Origin: Erythrobacter sp.
GTDB lineage: Bacteria; Pseudomonadota; Alphaproteobacteria; Sphingomonadales; Sphingomonadaceae
Direction: 5' to 3'
Assembly: GCF_035194505.1 (NCBI RefSeq)
Contig: NZ_CP136573.1
Location: 682,001 to 746,000, forward strand
Length of the DNA stretch: 64,000 nt
The position numbers were made by a program, and so were the translations under genes. Within the stretch, counting starts at the first letter, position 1; each line of letters starts with the position of its first letter. Below are positions 36,001-46,712 of the stretch, in pieces. Under the pieces are notes generated by a model that worked only from the letters and a program-made list of their open reading frames with translations, was not told where the DNA came from and did no database searches.

Positions 36001-36951
36001 ATGACTGACACCCCTTACATCCGCCCTGACATGAAGGCCTTCATCGACATGATGGCGCAGGTGAAGGGGCCGAAAATGGCCGAGATGACACTCGCAGAGG
36101 CGCGCGAATCCTATGTGAAGCTGCATGGCATTGCCGACCGCCCGGCGCGCGCCCTGCCGGTGATCCGCGATCTGGCCTGCCCCGGCCGGAACGGCGACAT
36201 CTCGCTCAGGCTCTATGACGCGCGCGAAGCCCGCGACGAGGCCACGCCCGTCGTGGTCTTCTACCACGGCGGCGGCTTCGTGATCGGCGATCTCGACACG
36301 CACCATGCACTGTGCAGCGAGATCGCCGCGCTGATCGATCTGCCGCTCGTCGCGGTCCACTATGCCCGCGCGCCCGAAGGGCCCTTCCCCGCCGCGATCC
36401 TCGATTGCGAGGCGGCGACGCGCTGGGTCGCCTCCAGCCCCGCTGCACTTGGCCGCACCGCCAGCGGGATAATCACCATCGGGGACAGCGCTGGCGGCAA
36501 TGCCACGGTGGTGGTGGGCCAGCTCCTCACCGCCGCCCCGGCCGAAGTCCCCGTGGTGCTGCAAGTGCCGATCTTCCCGCTGGTGGAAGACGCCAATGGC
36601 TCGGCTTCGATGGCGCAGTTTTCCGAAGGCTATGTGCTCACCGGCGAGACCATGGCCTTCTTCGATGCGGCCTACGCGGCCGACCGCAGCGACCCGCGCG
36701 GCTTCCCGATCCTTGGGCGTCACGACAACGCCCCGCCCACCATCGTCGTCACCGCCAGCCTAGATCCGATCCGCGATTCGGGCCGCGCCTATGCCCGCGC
36801 GCTGGTCGATGCCGGGCGCGACTGCGTCTTCCTCGAAATGCGCGGGGTGACGCACTCCTTCGTCAACCTGCGGCAAATGGTGCCGAGCACGCAACGCGAT
36901 CTCGAACGCATCATCGCCGCCATGCGCTTCATGCTGGGCAATCCGGCATGA
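36001..36951 (+). CDS. Alpha/beta hydrolase, hormone-sensitive-lipase-type esterase
   Basis: The 316-residue esterase has the HSL-family oxyanion motif [15 protein letters not shown], the nucleophile GDSAGGNAT, the acid in DPIRDSG and the histidine in GVTHSFVNL. No signal peptide is present, so it is cytoplasmic. ATG at 36001 is preceded by AAGGAGAG with an ideal spacing and is preferred over the in-frame extension that begins 78 nt earlier. It is coupled to rppH by an ATGA overlap. It could act on short-chain acyl esters; the substrate is not evident. Confidence 0.93.
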   Translation: MTDTPYIRPDMKAFIDMMAQVKGPKMAEMTLAEARESYVKLHGIADRPARALPVIRDLACPGRNGDISLRLYDAREARDEATPVVVFYHGGGFVIGDLDTHHALCSEIAALIDLPLVAVHYARAPEGPFPAAILDCEAATRWVASSPAALGRTASGIITIGDSAGGNATVVVGQLLTAAPAEVPVVLQVPIFPLVEDANGSASMAQFSEGYVLTGETMAFFDAAYAADRSDPRGFPILGRHDNAPPTIVVTASLDPIRDSGRAYARALVDAGRDCVFLEMRGVTHSFVNLRQMVPSTQRDLERIIAAMRFMLGNPA

Positions 36952-37427
36952 CCTTCGATCACCTGCCCTATCGCCCCTGCGCGGGCTTTATGCTCGTCAA
37001 TGCCGAGGGGCTCGTCTTTGTCGGCCAGCGCATCGATCCGTCAGCCCACGGCTTCTGGCAGATGCCGCAGGGCGGGATCGACAAGGGCGAGGATGTGCGC
37101 GAAGCCGCCTTGCGCGAACTCCACGAGGAAGTCGGCGTTGCCGCGCATATGGTCGAAGTGATCGCCGGAACCACGCGCCCGATCCGCTATGATCTGCCGC
37201 CCGAATTGCAGGGCCGCGTGTGGAAGGGCAAATATCGCGGGCAGGAACAGCACTGGTTCCTCGGGCGCTTTCTGGGCGAGGACGCCGATATCGACCTCGA
37301 AGCCCATCATCCGCCCGAATTCAACGAATGGCGCTGGATCGAGCCCGCTCGCCTCCCCGAGCTGATCATCCCGTTCAAGCGGGCGGTTTACGAGGAAGTG
37401 CTGGCGGAGTTCTGCCACCTCATCTGA
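36948..37427 (+). CDS. rppH: RNA pyrophosphohydrolase
   Basis: This 159-residue Nudix enzyme removes pyrophosphate from the 5' end of mRNA and so triggers decay. The Nudix box is [22 protein letters not shown]. The N-terminal [11 protein letters not shown] and the segment [14 protein letters not shown] match RppH of alphaproteobacteria. The start ATG at 36948 overlaps the esterase stop by 4 nt. Its stop is 4 nt before the convergent TPR gene, leaving no room for a separate terminator. Confidence 0.95.
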   Translation: MTFDHLPYRPCAGFMLVNAEGLVFVGQRIDPSAHGFWQMPQGGIDKGEDVREAALRELHEEVGVAAHMVEVIAGTTRPIRYDLPPELQGRVWKGKYRGQEQHWFLGRFLGEDADIDLEAHHPPEFNEWRWIEPARLPELIIPFKRAVYEEVLAEFCHLI

Positions 37428-37431
37428 ATAC

Positions 37432-37932
37432 TCAGTTGGAGACCGGCGCCGCGCTGCCCTTGCTTTCCGCCGCAAGCCGCGCCGGAACGCCGCGCGCGAT
37501 GGTGGATTCCAACGCGACCGTCTCGGGGCACGAATCCCCGCACAGCGATTGCAGCTTGGCAAGGTTGCGCTTGGCCTTCTCCAGCGCGCCCTTTTCGACC
37601 AGCGCCGCGCCCTCGCCCGAAATCGCGGCGAAGTTGCCCGGATCGCGCTCCAGCGCCTCGCGGTAGTAGCGGATCGCCTTGCCCTGCAGGCCCTGCTGGC
37701 GCGCGGCCTCGGCCAGATCGATCAGGATCGGCGTGTGCGCCGGATCGACCGCCAGCGCGGCCTCGAAAGCGTCCACCGCAGCCTGCGCCTCGCCCGCCTT
37801 AAGCGATGCCTGTCCCTGCGCGATCAGGCTCGCCGCGCGCGGATCGGGCGTGCGGCCCGTGCCAGCGGTGAGCACGCTCGCCGACATGGCCAAACACAGC
37901 GAGAGGGCGGCAGCAGGGGCTGCAAAACGCAT
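37432..37932 (-). CDS. Exported TPR-repeat protein
   Basis: The 166-residue protein has a signal peptide (AALSLCLAMSASVLTAG) and at least two tetratricopeptide repeats: AQGQASLKAGEAQAAVDAFE and LAEAARQQGLQGKAIRYYRE, with a third degenerate repeat. A C-terminal cysteine pair (SLCGDSCPE) may form a disulfide. ATG at 37932 is favoured because AAGGAG lies 6 nt upstream; a longer frame from 37998 lacks this and would overlap the methyltransferase gene. It would work in the periplasm as a protein-protein adaptor; its partner is unknown. Confidence 0.88.
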   Translation of the reverse strand: MRFAAPAAALSLCLAMSASVLTAGTGRTPDPRAASLIAQGQASLKAGEAQAAVDAFEAALAVDPAHTPILIDLAEAARQQGLQGKAIRYYREALERDPGNFAAISGEGAALVEKGALEKAKRNLAKLQSLCGDSCPETVALESTIARGVPARLAAESKGSAAPVSN

Positions 37933-37994
37933 CAGAAGCTCCTTCAGTGCTAGAGGCCGGGAACCGGAATTCTGGCTCATAGCATCGGAAACTA

Positions 37995-39173
37995 TCATGG
38001 TGAACGCAAGGCCGCGATGAAAAAACCATCCGTCCCGTCGCGGAGCGGTTCAAGCCGCCAGCCCGGCCCGTGGGATGCACCGAGCATCAGGGCGATCGGC
38101 TCCACCTGCCAGCCGGGGTGACGGGCGAGGAAGGCGGTGATGCGGTCTGCGCCTTCGGCATCGAGCAGCGAGCAGGTGACGAAGGCGATGGTGCCGCTAG
38201 GCCGCACCAGCTGTGCCGCGATATCGAGCACGCGGTCCTGCAAGTGGTTAAGCCGCGCCAGCTCCGCCGGATCGAGTCGCCAGCGCCCTTCCGGGCTGCG
38301 CCGCCACGTCCCGCTGCCCGAACAGGGCGCATCGACCAGCACGTGATCGGCCTTCCCCGCGATCGGTGCGAGGGCGGCCATCTCGCGGCCGGGATCAAGC
38401 AGGACGATTTCGTCCACCGCAGCCCCGGCGCGTGCGGCGCGGGGCGCGAGATTGCCGAGACGGCGCTTGTCGGTATCGGCGGCGATGATCCGCGCCGCGT
38501 TGCCCAGCCTTGCGGCGAGCGCCAGCGTCTTGCCGCCGCCGCCCGCGCACAGATCGACCACGGTGTCGCCTTCGCGAAGCGGCAGGGCCTCGATGATGAG
38601 CTGGCTGCCGAGATCCTGCACCTCGACAAGCCCTTCGCCATAGGCCTCCCAGCTTTCGACCGGGGTGCCGGAGGGGTAGCGCAAGGCCTGTGGCGCCGCG
38701 AGCGGCTCGCCTGCTTCGGGCAGTTCCAGCGTCGCACGGTCGGCCTTCAGGGCATTGACGCGGATGTCGAGCGGGGCGCGGTCCATCAGCGCGGCAATCG
38801 CTCGCCCGTCGAGCCCTGAAGCGCGCAGGGCCGCGGCAAGCCACTTGGGAGCAAGCCCGGTCTTGGCCGCTTCCTCGCCCTCGGCGCGGGGCGCGGGGCC
38901 ATGGGGCGAACCATCGAACAGCGCGGCAATCGCAGGCTCCTGCGCGACGACCGCCAGCATCGCCGCCCGCCCGCTCGCAGGCACCGGCCCGCACAGGCGC
39001 ACGGCGCGGTAGACGAGGTCGCGCACCGCGCGCCGATCCTTCGATCCGGCATAGCGGCGAGCGCGGAAATAGTCGGCAATGATCCGGTCCGCCGGCGCGC
39101 CCTTGGCGCGTGCAGCCGCAATGATGCTATCGAGCAGCTCGATCGCCGCCTGTATTCTAGCGGCGGGTGTCAT
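37995..39173 (-). CDS. RsmB/NOP-family RNA cytosine-5 methyltransferase
   Basis: The 392-residue enzyme methylates cytosine-5 in RNA, probably 16S rRNA. The SAM site has VVDLCAGGGGKTLALA, and the catalytic cysteines lie in VDAPCSGSGTWRRSPEGRW (motif IV) and VTCSLLDAEG (motif VI). An N-terminal NusB-like region (1-130) is shortened relative to E. coli RsmB. It lies 9 nt after the guaB stop in the same direction. Position-specific identity as RsmB cannot be proved from sequence, hence no symbol. Confidence 0.92.
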   Translation of the reverse strand: MTPAARIQAAIELLDSIIAAARAKGAPADRIIADYFRARRYAGSKDRRAVRDLVYRAVRLCGPVPASGRAAMLAVVAQEPAIAALFDGSPHGPAPRAEGEEAAKTGLAPKWLAAALRASGLDGRAIAALMDRAPLDIRVNALKADRATLELPEAGEPLAAPQALRYPSGTPVESWEAYGEGLVEVQDLGSQLIIEALPLREGDTVVDLCAGGGGKTLALAARLGNAARIIAADTDKRRLGNLAPRAARAGAAVDEIVLLDPGREMAALAPIAGKADHVLVDAPCSGSGTWRRSPEGRWRLDPAELARLNHLQDRVLDIAAQLVRPSGTIAFVTCSLLDAEGADRITAFLARHPGWQVEPIALMLGASHGPGWRLEPLRDGTDGFFIAALRSP

Positions 39174-39182
39174 TTCGAGGCC

Positions 39183-40724
<1,542 letters not shown>

Positions 40725-42248
40725 CTAGGGCTGCGGACGCGCGGGCGGGGAATAGCGCGCGGGATCGGCCAGACGGCGGATCAATTGCTCGTGGAGCAGC
40801 AGATCATCCACCGCGCCGCCCAGTTCGAGCGCAGCGGCCTCGTCCCCTGCGCGGTGATAGCGCGAAGCGGTGAAGGGATCGAGGATCGCGCGGGTGCCAT
40901 AGGTGCTCGACAGCAGCACTGTGGGCACGCCCTGTTGCAACAAAGCCCAGCCGTCCTGCCGCTGGACAAAGCTGTCCGCCAGCGCCTGATCGCCGATGGT
41001 GCGGCCGCTGCGCTCTGCCTCTTCGAGGATCACGGCATCAAGCGGGGTCTGCCCGCGCCCGATGAAGCCGAGCGGGCTGCCCGCGGGCGCCACCGCCATC
41101 ATGTCGAGATTGAAGGCGGCGACGATGTTTTCGAGCGGCACCGGCGAGGCCTTGGCAAAGGCCCGCGCGCCGAGCAGCCCGACCTCTTCCGCCGTGGTCG
41201 CCAGCACATAGATATCGCGCCCCAGCGGCGGACCGGATTTAAGCGTCCGCGCCAGTTCGATCATCATCGCGACGCCGCTGGCATTGTCTGCCGCGCCGTT
41301 GCAGATCCGGTCTGCGGCGTCAGGCGGCCCGCATTCGCCAAGGTGGTCCCAGTGCGCGAGCAGCAGCACCGCGCCCGAGCCCGGCACGCTGCCCGGAATC
41401 CGGCCGAGCACGTTCTGGCTGGAAAACTCGCGGCGCTCGGATGTGGCCTCGATATTCATCGCGAGGTTGAGTTCGAGCGGGGCGAAATCGGTGTGCTGGG
41501 CCTCGGCCTTGAGCCCCTCCCAGCGCTTGGCCCCGATCACGCCTGCCAGAGCGCTGTCGGTGATATAGGCCGAGAGCGTGTCCTGCTCCTCGCTCGCAAG
41601 CTGGGTCACCCCCCGCGCCAGGCGCCGCCGCATCCGCGCCAGGGCATCGGCATCGGGAAGCACGGTGACGACCGCCGTGGCGCGCTGGCGGAACAGGGCG
41701 TCGCGCCGCGCGCGGTCGCGCCCGGGCTCGGCCAGCATCACCGCCACCGCGCCCGCCAGAGCATCGCCCAGCACCGAACCGTCGCCATAGCCGACAAACA
41801 CCACCGGCACGCCCGTCCCCGGCCCGCTAGCGGCAATCGCGCGGCGGCGCGGGGTCAACACCAGCGCGTCGGCCTCGGGCACCACCACGCTGCGGCGCCC
41901 CTGAACGAGGGTAAGCTGGCTGGTCTGGGGATGGATCTCCACCAGATCGACCGGCATGCGCCAATAGGAGCCGGGATCATTGGTGCCGGTGACCAGCCCG
42001 ACCTCGCCATAGCGCTTTTCGAGATACTCATACGTCGCCTGCCCGCCGGGCGTGCCCGGCTTGCGCCCGCCCAATGCGTCGCTGGCCAGCACCGCGATAT
42101 CGGCGCGCAGCCGCGTCTCGATCTCGCCGCGCTGGTTGACCGGCGCGCTTTCGACCCCTGCGGGCATGCAACCCGCCAGCACGAGGCTTGCCAGCAGCGC
42201 GGCCAGCAGCCGCAGGCGCATTTGCATTCCGGGCGCGCGGGCGATCAT
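40725..42248 (-). CDS. M28-family metallopeptidase lipoprotein
   Basis: The 507-residue protein has a lipoprotein signal (LASLVLAGC, Cys25) and a zinc aminopeptidase domain. Zinc ligands are recognisable in LLLAHWDHLGE, GAADNASGVAM, TTAEEVGLLGARAF, FNLDMMA and SRYHRAGDE, with the catalytic Glu in the E-E pair. A PA-like insert lies before it at about 150-250. It is probably anchored to the outer membrane and trims peptides. ATG at 42248 overlaps the hydroxybutyrate dehydrogenase stop by 4 nt, so the pair is cotranscribed; a much longer in-frame stretch upstream is dehydrogenase DNA in another frame. Confidence 0.93.
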   Translation of the reverse strand: MIARAPGMQMRLRLLAALLASLVLAGCMPAGVESAPVNQRGEIETRLRADIAVLASDALGGRKPGTPGGQATYEYLEKRYGEVGLVTGTNDPGSYWRMPVDLVEIHPQTSQLTLVQGRRSVVVPEADALVLTPRRRAIAASGPGTGVPVVFVGYGDGSVLGDALAGAVAVMLAEPGRDRARRDALFRQRATAVVTVLPDADALARMRRRLARGVTQLASEEQDTLSAYITDSALAGVIGAKRWEGLKAEAQHTDFAPLELNLAMNIEATSERREFSSQNVLGRIPGSVPGSGAVLLLAHWDHLGECGPPDAADRICNGAADNASGVAMMIELARTLKSGPPLGRDIYVLATTAEEVGLLGARAFAKASPVPLENIVAAFNLDMMAVAPAGSPLGFIGRGQTPLDAVILEEAERSGRTIGDQALADSFVQRQDGWALLQQGVPTVLLSSTYGTRAILDPFTASRYHRAGDEAAALELGGAVDDLLLHEQLIRRLADPARYSPPARPQP

Positions 42249-42997
42249 TCGGCGGTCCAGCCTCCGTCGATCGAATGGTTCGCGCCGGTGATATTGCGCG
42301 CCGCATCCGAGCACAGGAACACCGCCATGGCGGCGACGTCTTCGGGCAGGACAAAGCTCTTGGTCGGCTGCTTGGCGAGCAGCACATCGTTCATCACCTG
42401 CTCGCGGGTCATCCCGCGCGCGGCCATGGTGTCGGGGATCTGGTTCTCCACCAGCGGGGTCCAGACATAGCCGGGCGAGATGCAATTGGCGGTGATCCCG
42501 TGGGTCGCCAGTTCCAGCGCGATGGTCTTGGTGAAGCCGGCAAGCCCGTGCTTGGCCGCGACATAGGCGCTCTTGAAGGGCGAGGCGACCAGCGAGTGCG
42601 CGCTCGCGGTGTTGATGATCCGCCCCCAGCCCTTGGCCTTCATCCCCGGCACGGCAAGGCGCGTGGTGTGGAACGCCGCCGACAGATTGAGCGCGATAAT
42701 CGCGTCCCACTTTTCCGGCGGGAAATCCTCGACCGGCGATACGTGCTGCATCCCGGCATTGTTGACGAGGATATCGACGGGGCCAACTTCGGCCATCATC
42801 GCGCAGATGGCAGCAGGATCCATCAGGTTCGCGCCGTTGTAGCTCGCACCAAGCTCGTCGCACAGGGCAGCAATCGCGTCCGCATCGCCCAGCCCGTTCA
42901 GCACCACCTCAGCCCCCTCGGCCGCCAGCGCGCGGGCAATGGCAAGGCCGATGCCCGAGGTCGAGCCGGTCACCAGAGCGCGCTTTTCCTTGAGCAT
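42245..42997 (-). CDS. 3-hydroxybutyrate dehydrogenase
   Basis: The 250-residue SDR oxidises 3-hydroxybutyrate to acetoacetate and serves ketone body or polyhydroxybutyrate use. The NAD site is ALVTGSTSGIGLAIARAL, followed by VDILVNNAGMQHVSPVEDFP, a signature of this subfamily. Catalytic Ser, Tyr and Lys occur in INTASAHSLVASPFKSAYVAAKHG, and ISPGYVWTPLVENQIPDT with TGANHSIDGGWTAE complete it. The start ATG at 42997 has an AGGA site with a 10-nt spacer. It is followed by the M28 peptidase with an overlap. Confidence 0.94.
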   Translation of the reverse strand: MLKEKRALVTGSTSGIGLAIARALAAEGAEVVLNGLGDADAIAALCDELGASYNGANLMDPAAICAMMAEVGPVDILVNNAGMQHVSPVEDFPPEKWDAIIALNLSAAFHTTRLAVPGMKAKGWGRIINTASAHSLVASPFKSAYVAAKHGLAGFTKTIALELATHGITANCISPGYVWTPLVENQIPDTMAARGMTREQVMNDVLLAKQPTKSFVLPEDVAAMAVFLCSDAARNITGANHSIDGGWTAE

Positions 42998-43091
42998 TGG
43001 CGGCAAGTCCTGCACCTTGAGTCTGCTTGGCTTTGCTTTTGCCGCGCGCGAGCGGGCTGTCCAGCGATTTGAACTGCAAGGAGGATGGGGG

Positions 43092-43961
43092 ATGAAGCTC
43101 GGGCCTTTCGACAGCGGGGATATCGAGGTCCGCTCCAGCGGCGGCGGCGGGGGTATGGGCGGCGCACGCGGGATCGGCTGCGGGACGATTGTCATCGCGC
43201 TGATCGGTGCGCTCGTGTTCGGGCTCGATCCGATGCAGACCATCGGCATGGTGCAAGGCGTGCAGCAACAGACCGCGCCCGCCAGTGCCGACGCATCCGA
43301 CATGAGCGAGGCCGAGGTCTGCGGCGCCAGCGCCTATGCGCAGGAAGCCTGCGCCGCGCTCGCCAGCCTCAACAAAACCTGGGAGGTCGCCTTTGCGCGC
43401 AACAACATCCCCTTCAGCCGCCCGGTGCTCGATCTCTACCGCAATGGCGCGGTGACGACCGAGGGCTGCGGCAGCGCCACCTCGGCAGCCGGACCGTTCT
43501 ACTGTCCGGCCGACAAGGGCATCTATATCGACACCAGCTTCTATGACGAGTTGGCGCAGATGGCGGGCAATGGCGGAGACTTCGCGCGGCTCTATGTGAT
43601 CGCGCATGAATATGGCCACCACATCCAGAACATCACGGGCCTGTCATCCGAGGTGCGGCGCGAGCAGCAGCGCAATCCCTCCGCCGCCAATCGGTTGCAG
43701 GTGGCGATGGAATTGCAGGCCGATTGCTATGCCGGAATGTGGGCGGGCCAGAACCGCGACAGGGTGGAGCCGGGCGATCTGGAGGAAGGCCTCGCCGCAG
43801 CCAGCGCAATCGGCGACGACACGCTCCAGCGCAATGCCGGGCAATCGGTCAATCCCGAAAGCTTCACCCACGGCACCAGCCGCCAGCGCATGGCAGCGCT
43901 GAGGCTGGGGCTTGAGGCGAAAGATGATGGAGCCTGCGATGCGTTCTTCAATGCCTCATAG
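43092..43961 (+). CDS. Neutral zinc metallopeptidase (YpfJ family)
   Basis: The 289-residue protein has a Gly-rich cytoplasmic start, one membrane segment (about 29-45, CGTIVIALIGALVFGL) and a periplasmic zinc peptidase-like domain with the H-E-x-x-H motif in YVIAHEYGHHIQN and a third ligand Glu in AMELQADCYAG. The ordering GPFYCPADKGIYIDTSFYDEL matches the YpfJ/putative neutral zinc metallopeptidase family. The start is preceded by GAGGATGGGGG. It is divergent from the hydroxybutyrate dehydrogenase. It overlaps the next start by 23 nt. Confidence 0.95.
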   Translation: MKLGPFDSGDIEVRSSGGGGGMGGARGIGCGTIVIALIGALVFGLDPMQTIGMVQGVQQQTAPASADASDMSEAEVCGASAYAQEACAALASLNKTWEVAFARNNIPFSRPVLDLYRNGAVTTEGCGSATSAAGPFYCPADKGIYIDTSFYDELAQMAGNGGDFARLYVIAHEYGHHIQNITGLSSEVRREQQRNPSAANRLQVAMELQADCYAGMWAGQNRDRVEPGDLEEGLAAASAIGDDTLQRNAGQSVNPESFTHGTSRQRMAALRLGLEAKDDGACDAFFNAS

Positions 43962-44460
43962 GGCCGCGGCGCTCGCCCTGCTGGCGGCCCTCGCCCTGCC
44001 GCTGCCGCTCGCCGCGCAGGTCATGCCCGAGCCCGACGCCACCGAGGTCGCCAAGACCCCGCTGCGCGATTTCAATATCGATGCGCGCGACATTCCCGAA
44101 AAGCTCATCGCCCTGCAGACCAACCCCTATGACACCGCCGGGCTTGCCACCTGCAAGGCGATCATCACCGAGATTGCCGAGCTCGACCAGCTGCTCGGCA
44201 CCGATTACGACATCGCCAGCGAGACCGACGGCAAGCCGGATATCAGCGCCGGACGGATCGGCCAGAAGGTGGTGGGTTCGGTGATCCCTTTCCGCGGGAT
44301 CCTGCGCGAGGTGACCGGCGCTGCCGGTCACGAACGCAATCTTCGCGCCGCCTATACGGCCGGGATGGTGCGGCGCGGGTTCCTCAAGGGTGTGGGGCTG
44401 GGCCGCGGGTGCAAATATCCCGCGCGGCCCAAACCCCAGTCACAGCCCAAGGGCAAATAG
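43939..44460 (+). CDS. Exported protein of unknown function
   Basis: I do not recognise this 173-residue protein. It has a signal peptide (ALALLAALALPLPLAAQ) and a mature part that begins MPEPDATEVAKTPLRDFNI and is mainly helical and charged, with a basic, Gly-rich C-terminus (GRGCKYPARPKPQSQPKGK). Two cysteines may pair. Similar proteins of sphingomonads are annotated as hypothetical. ATG at 43939 has GGAG 6 nt upstream, better than the in-frame ATG codons at 43924 and 43927. The gene lies inside the end of the zinc peptidase gene and is cotranscribed with it. Confidence 0.78.
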   Translation: MRSSMPHRAAALALLAALALPLPLAAQVMPEPDATEVAKTPLRDFNIDARDIPEKLIALQTNPYDTAGLATCKAIITEIAELDQLLGTDYDIASETDGKPDISAGRIGQKVVGSVIPFRGILREVTGAAGHERNLRAAYTAGMVRRGFLKGVGLGRGCKYPARPKPQSQPKGK

Positions 44461-44473
44461 CCCCGGATCAGCC

Positions 44474-46213
44474 TTACTTGTCCTTCCAGCGGGCGATCTG
44501 CGCGTCGAGCGTGCGCAGCACTTCCTTGCGGGTGTCCTCGGGAATGTCCTTGTTGCCGGCGATCTCGTCGCGCGCTTCCTGAAGGCCGCTCACGGCCGAA
44601 CGATAGACGCGGCGTTCGCACACGATCACGCGGGTGGTGCCATCCTTGTCGGTGGTGGTCTCGGTCGGCTCGCTGCCGCCGGGCTTGCAATCGCGCGACA
44701 TCATGACCCGGGTGCGGGCTTCGGCGCGGGCACGGCCCGCCTCGCCTCGTGCAGCCCGCGCCTCGACCTCGGCCTCGCGGATCATGCGCGGCAGATCGGC
44801 GAGTTCGCGGTCGGCCTCGGCAAGGCTCTCGCGCAGTTCGATCATCATGGCATCGTGATCGCCCTTGGCCATGCCTGCACCATCAGGACCGATACGGCGC
44901 ATGATGATGCGCGGTTCCGCTCCCGCTCCCGGAGCGCCCGGCGCGCCGCGCAGCACCATGCGCACGCGCCGCTCCTTGCCGTCCTCGTCCTTGAACACCT
45001 GCTCGATCACGCGGTCATCCTTGCCCTCGGGCAGATCGGGTGCGTCAGGCGCATCGGGCGCGTCGGGATCCATCTTGATGATGACGACCTCCATCGGCGC
45101 TTCGGGCGGGGTCGGCGCGTCAGGAGCGGCAGGCGGTGCCGGCGGTGCCGGCGGCGCAGGCGGTTCCGGCACCTCCTGAGCGGCCTCGCTCGCGGCATAG
45201 GAAACCGAGGCGGTAAGCGGCAGGGCGAGCACGCCCAGGCCCAGCAGGGCGCGTCCGGCGAGGCGGCGGCGGAAGGACAATTGCGACATCGAAAGGCTCC
45301 TCAAACGGTGGATAATGGATTTCTCGCCCAGCACCGGACAGACCATCGGGGCGGTCAGTGCGGCATTGGGGGCAAGGTTGGCGCCCGTGGCATAAGCGGC
45401 GATCAGGCGGGCATAGGCAGCGCGCTCTTCGGGGCTGCTCGCGGAGATCACGCGGGCATCGCAGGCCGCTTCCTGATCGCGCCGCAGCGCCAGCCAGCCA
45501 TAGGCCCCAAGCGGATTGAACCAGTGCAGCGCGAACAGCGGCTGGACCGCGATGTTGATCAGCAGATCACCGCCGCGATGGTGCGCGATTTCGTGCGCCA
45601 GCGCGAGGTCACGCGCGCGCCGGTCGGGCAGCGCCATGAAGCCGGGCGGCAGCGCGATCACCGGATCGAGCACGCCGAAAGCAATGGGCGCAGCCGTGCC
45701 GGGGGTCTCGACCAGCCGGATCACACCCAGCCGCCCGCGCACCCGGCCAACCTCGCGGGCATCGGCCAGCAGGATATCGCGCAAGGCGAAATAGCTCGCA
45801 AAGCGCCGCCACAGGAACACCGCCGCCCCGCCCAGCCACAGCGTCACGGCGATTTCGGCCAGCGGCAGATCGGCAAGGCTTGCGAAAAGATCGAAGCCGG
45901 GATCGGCAGGCGCTGCGGCCAGAGCCAGCGGCTCGCTTGCAGCCGCAAACGGAAGGACTTCGGCGGGCGGGATGATCTCGGGCACCGGATCGGACACAGG
46001 CAGGGCTTGCGGCTGAGGGATGATGGGCGTCATCCACGCCGGCAGCGTCAGCGGCGGCAGCACCAGCCGGATCAGCGGCAGGGCCCACAGGGCATAGGCG
46101 GTCTGCGGCCCCAGCATCTTTGCCACCGGACGGCGCAGCACCAGCACCAGAGCAATCAGCGCGCCGGTCCATGCCAGCGTCCAGACCAGCGCCTCGGGCA
46201 GCACCGGGCTCAT
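44474..46213 (-). CDS. BlaR1-like M56 metallopeptidase with atypical extracytoplasmic part
   Basis: This 579-residue membrane protein has the M56 layout: N-terminal membrane segments (6-27, 38-58), one at 119-136, the zinc motif LAHEIAHHRGGDL (207-212) and a last segment at 320-340. BlaR1 normally ends in a penicillin-binding sensor. Here residues 341-579 instead hold a proline/alanine-rich tract (about 350-373), a D-A-P repeat (382-393), and a charged helical region with two cysteines near the end (SRDCKPGG, VICERRVY-like VCERRVY). No beta-lactam binding motif is seen. It overlaps blaI by 4 nt and would cleave it or a partner in response to an unknown signal. Confidence 0.87.
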   Translation of the reverse strand: MSPVLPEALVWTLAWTGALIALVLVLRRPVAKMLGPQTAYALWALPLIRLVLPPLTLPAWMTPIIPQPQALPVSDPVPEIIPPAEVLPFAAASEPLALAAAPADPGFDLFASLADLPLAEIAVTLWLGGAAVFLWRRFASYFALRDILLADAREVGRVRGRLGVIRLVETPGTAAPIAFGVLDPVIALPPGFMALPDRRARDLALAHEIAHHRGGDLLINIAVQPLFALHWFNPLGAYGWLALRRDQEAACDARVISASSPEERAAYARLIAAYATGANLAPNAALTAPMVCPVLGEKSIIHRLRSLSMSQLSFRRRLAGRALLGLGVLALPLTASVSYAASEAAQEVPEPPAPPAPPAPPAAPDAPTPPEAPMEVVIIKMDPDAPDAPDAPDLPEGKDDRVIEQVFKDEDGKERRVRMVLRGAPGAPGAGAEPRIIMRRIGPDGAGMAKGDHDAMMIELRESLAEADRELADLPRMIREAEVEARAARGEAGRARAEARTRVMMSRDCKPGGSEPTETTTDKDGTTRVIVCERRVYRSAVSGLQEARDEIAGNKDIPEDTRKEVLRTLDAQIARWKDK

Positions 46214-46596
46214 GGGCGCAGCTCCTTCAGCAGCGCCTCGATTTCGGCGAGATCATCCTCGGTGAGCGCCTCGGTCTCGGCCAGATGGGCCACCAGCGAG
46301 GCCGCGCTGCCGCCGAACAGGCGGTCCACCAGCCGGCGCGATTCCCCACCGACATAGGCCTCGCGCGCGATCAGCGGCGTATACAGAAAACGCCGACCAT
46401 CGGGCGCGGCATCAAGCGCGCCTTTCTGGACCAGCCGGGACAGCAGGGTTTTGACGGTCGCAAGGCTCCATCCGCGCTGCCCGCCAACCGCGTCGCAGAC
46501 CTCGGTCGCGGTCTGGCGCGGACGCTCCCACAGGACTTCCATCACCGCGTGTTCGGCATCGGTGATGCGTTCGGGGTTCGGATTGTCGAGGCTCAT
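46210..46596 (-). CDS. blaI: BlaI/MecI/CopY-family transcriptional repressor
   Basis: The 128-residue winged-helix repressor begins SLDNPNPERITDAEHAVMEVLW, then carries the recognition helix region WSLATVKTLLSRLVQKGAL and the beta-wing DGRRFLYTPLI. The C-terminal dimerisation helices end in ALLKELRP. Members dimerise on TACA-NN-TGTA sites, which occur twice just upstream (46624-46654), so autoregulation is likely. ATG at 46596 fits the family and has GGGAG 11 nt upstream. It is the first gene of a pair with the M56 sensor, through an ATGA overlap. Confidence 0.93.
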   Translation of the reverse strand: MSLDNPNPERITDAEHAVMEVLWERPRQTATEVCDAVGGQRGWSLATVKTLLSRLVQKGALDAAPDGRRFLYTPLIAREAYVGGESRRLVDRLFGGSAASLVAHLAETEALTEDDLAEIEALLKELRP

Positions 46597-46623
46597 GGCA
46601 AGCGGACTCCCGTGAGGATTGAT

Positions 46624-46654
46624 TACACCTGTAGTCAAAGCGACTACATCTGTA
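46624..46654. promoter_or_regulatory. Twin BlaI-type operators
   Basis: Two sites of the form TACA-NN-TGTA are present: TACACCTGTA at 46624-46633 and TACATCTGTA at 46645-46654, 21 bp apart, on the same face of the helix. Together with the middle TGTAGTC-AAAGC-GACTACA they form one larger inverted repeat. They lie between blaI and the divergent fusion gene, 28-58 nt upstream of blaI, so they can control both directions. Confidence 0.85.
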
Positions 46655-46712
46655 AACATTGCCGCCCGATGAACAGACCGCTTGCCCGCTTGCGCCTCGA
46701 TAAAGCGCCGAT

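Noticed and set aside
42249..42863. N-terminal extension of the M28 peptidase frame into the hydroxybutyrate dehydrogenase gene
   Set aside because: The extension is the dehydrogenase read in another frame; the lipoprotein signal right after ATG 42248 marks the real start.
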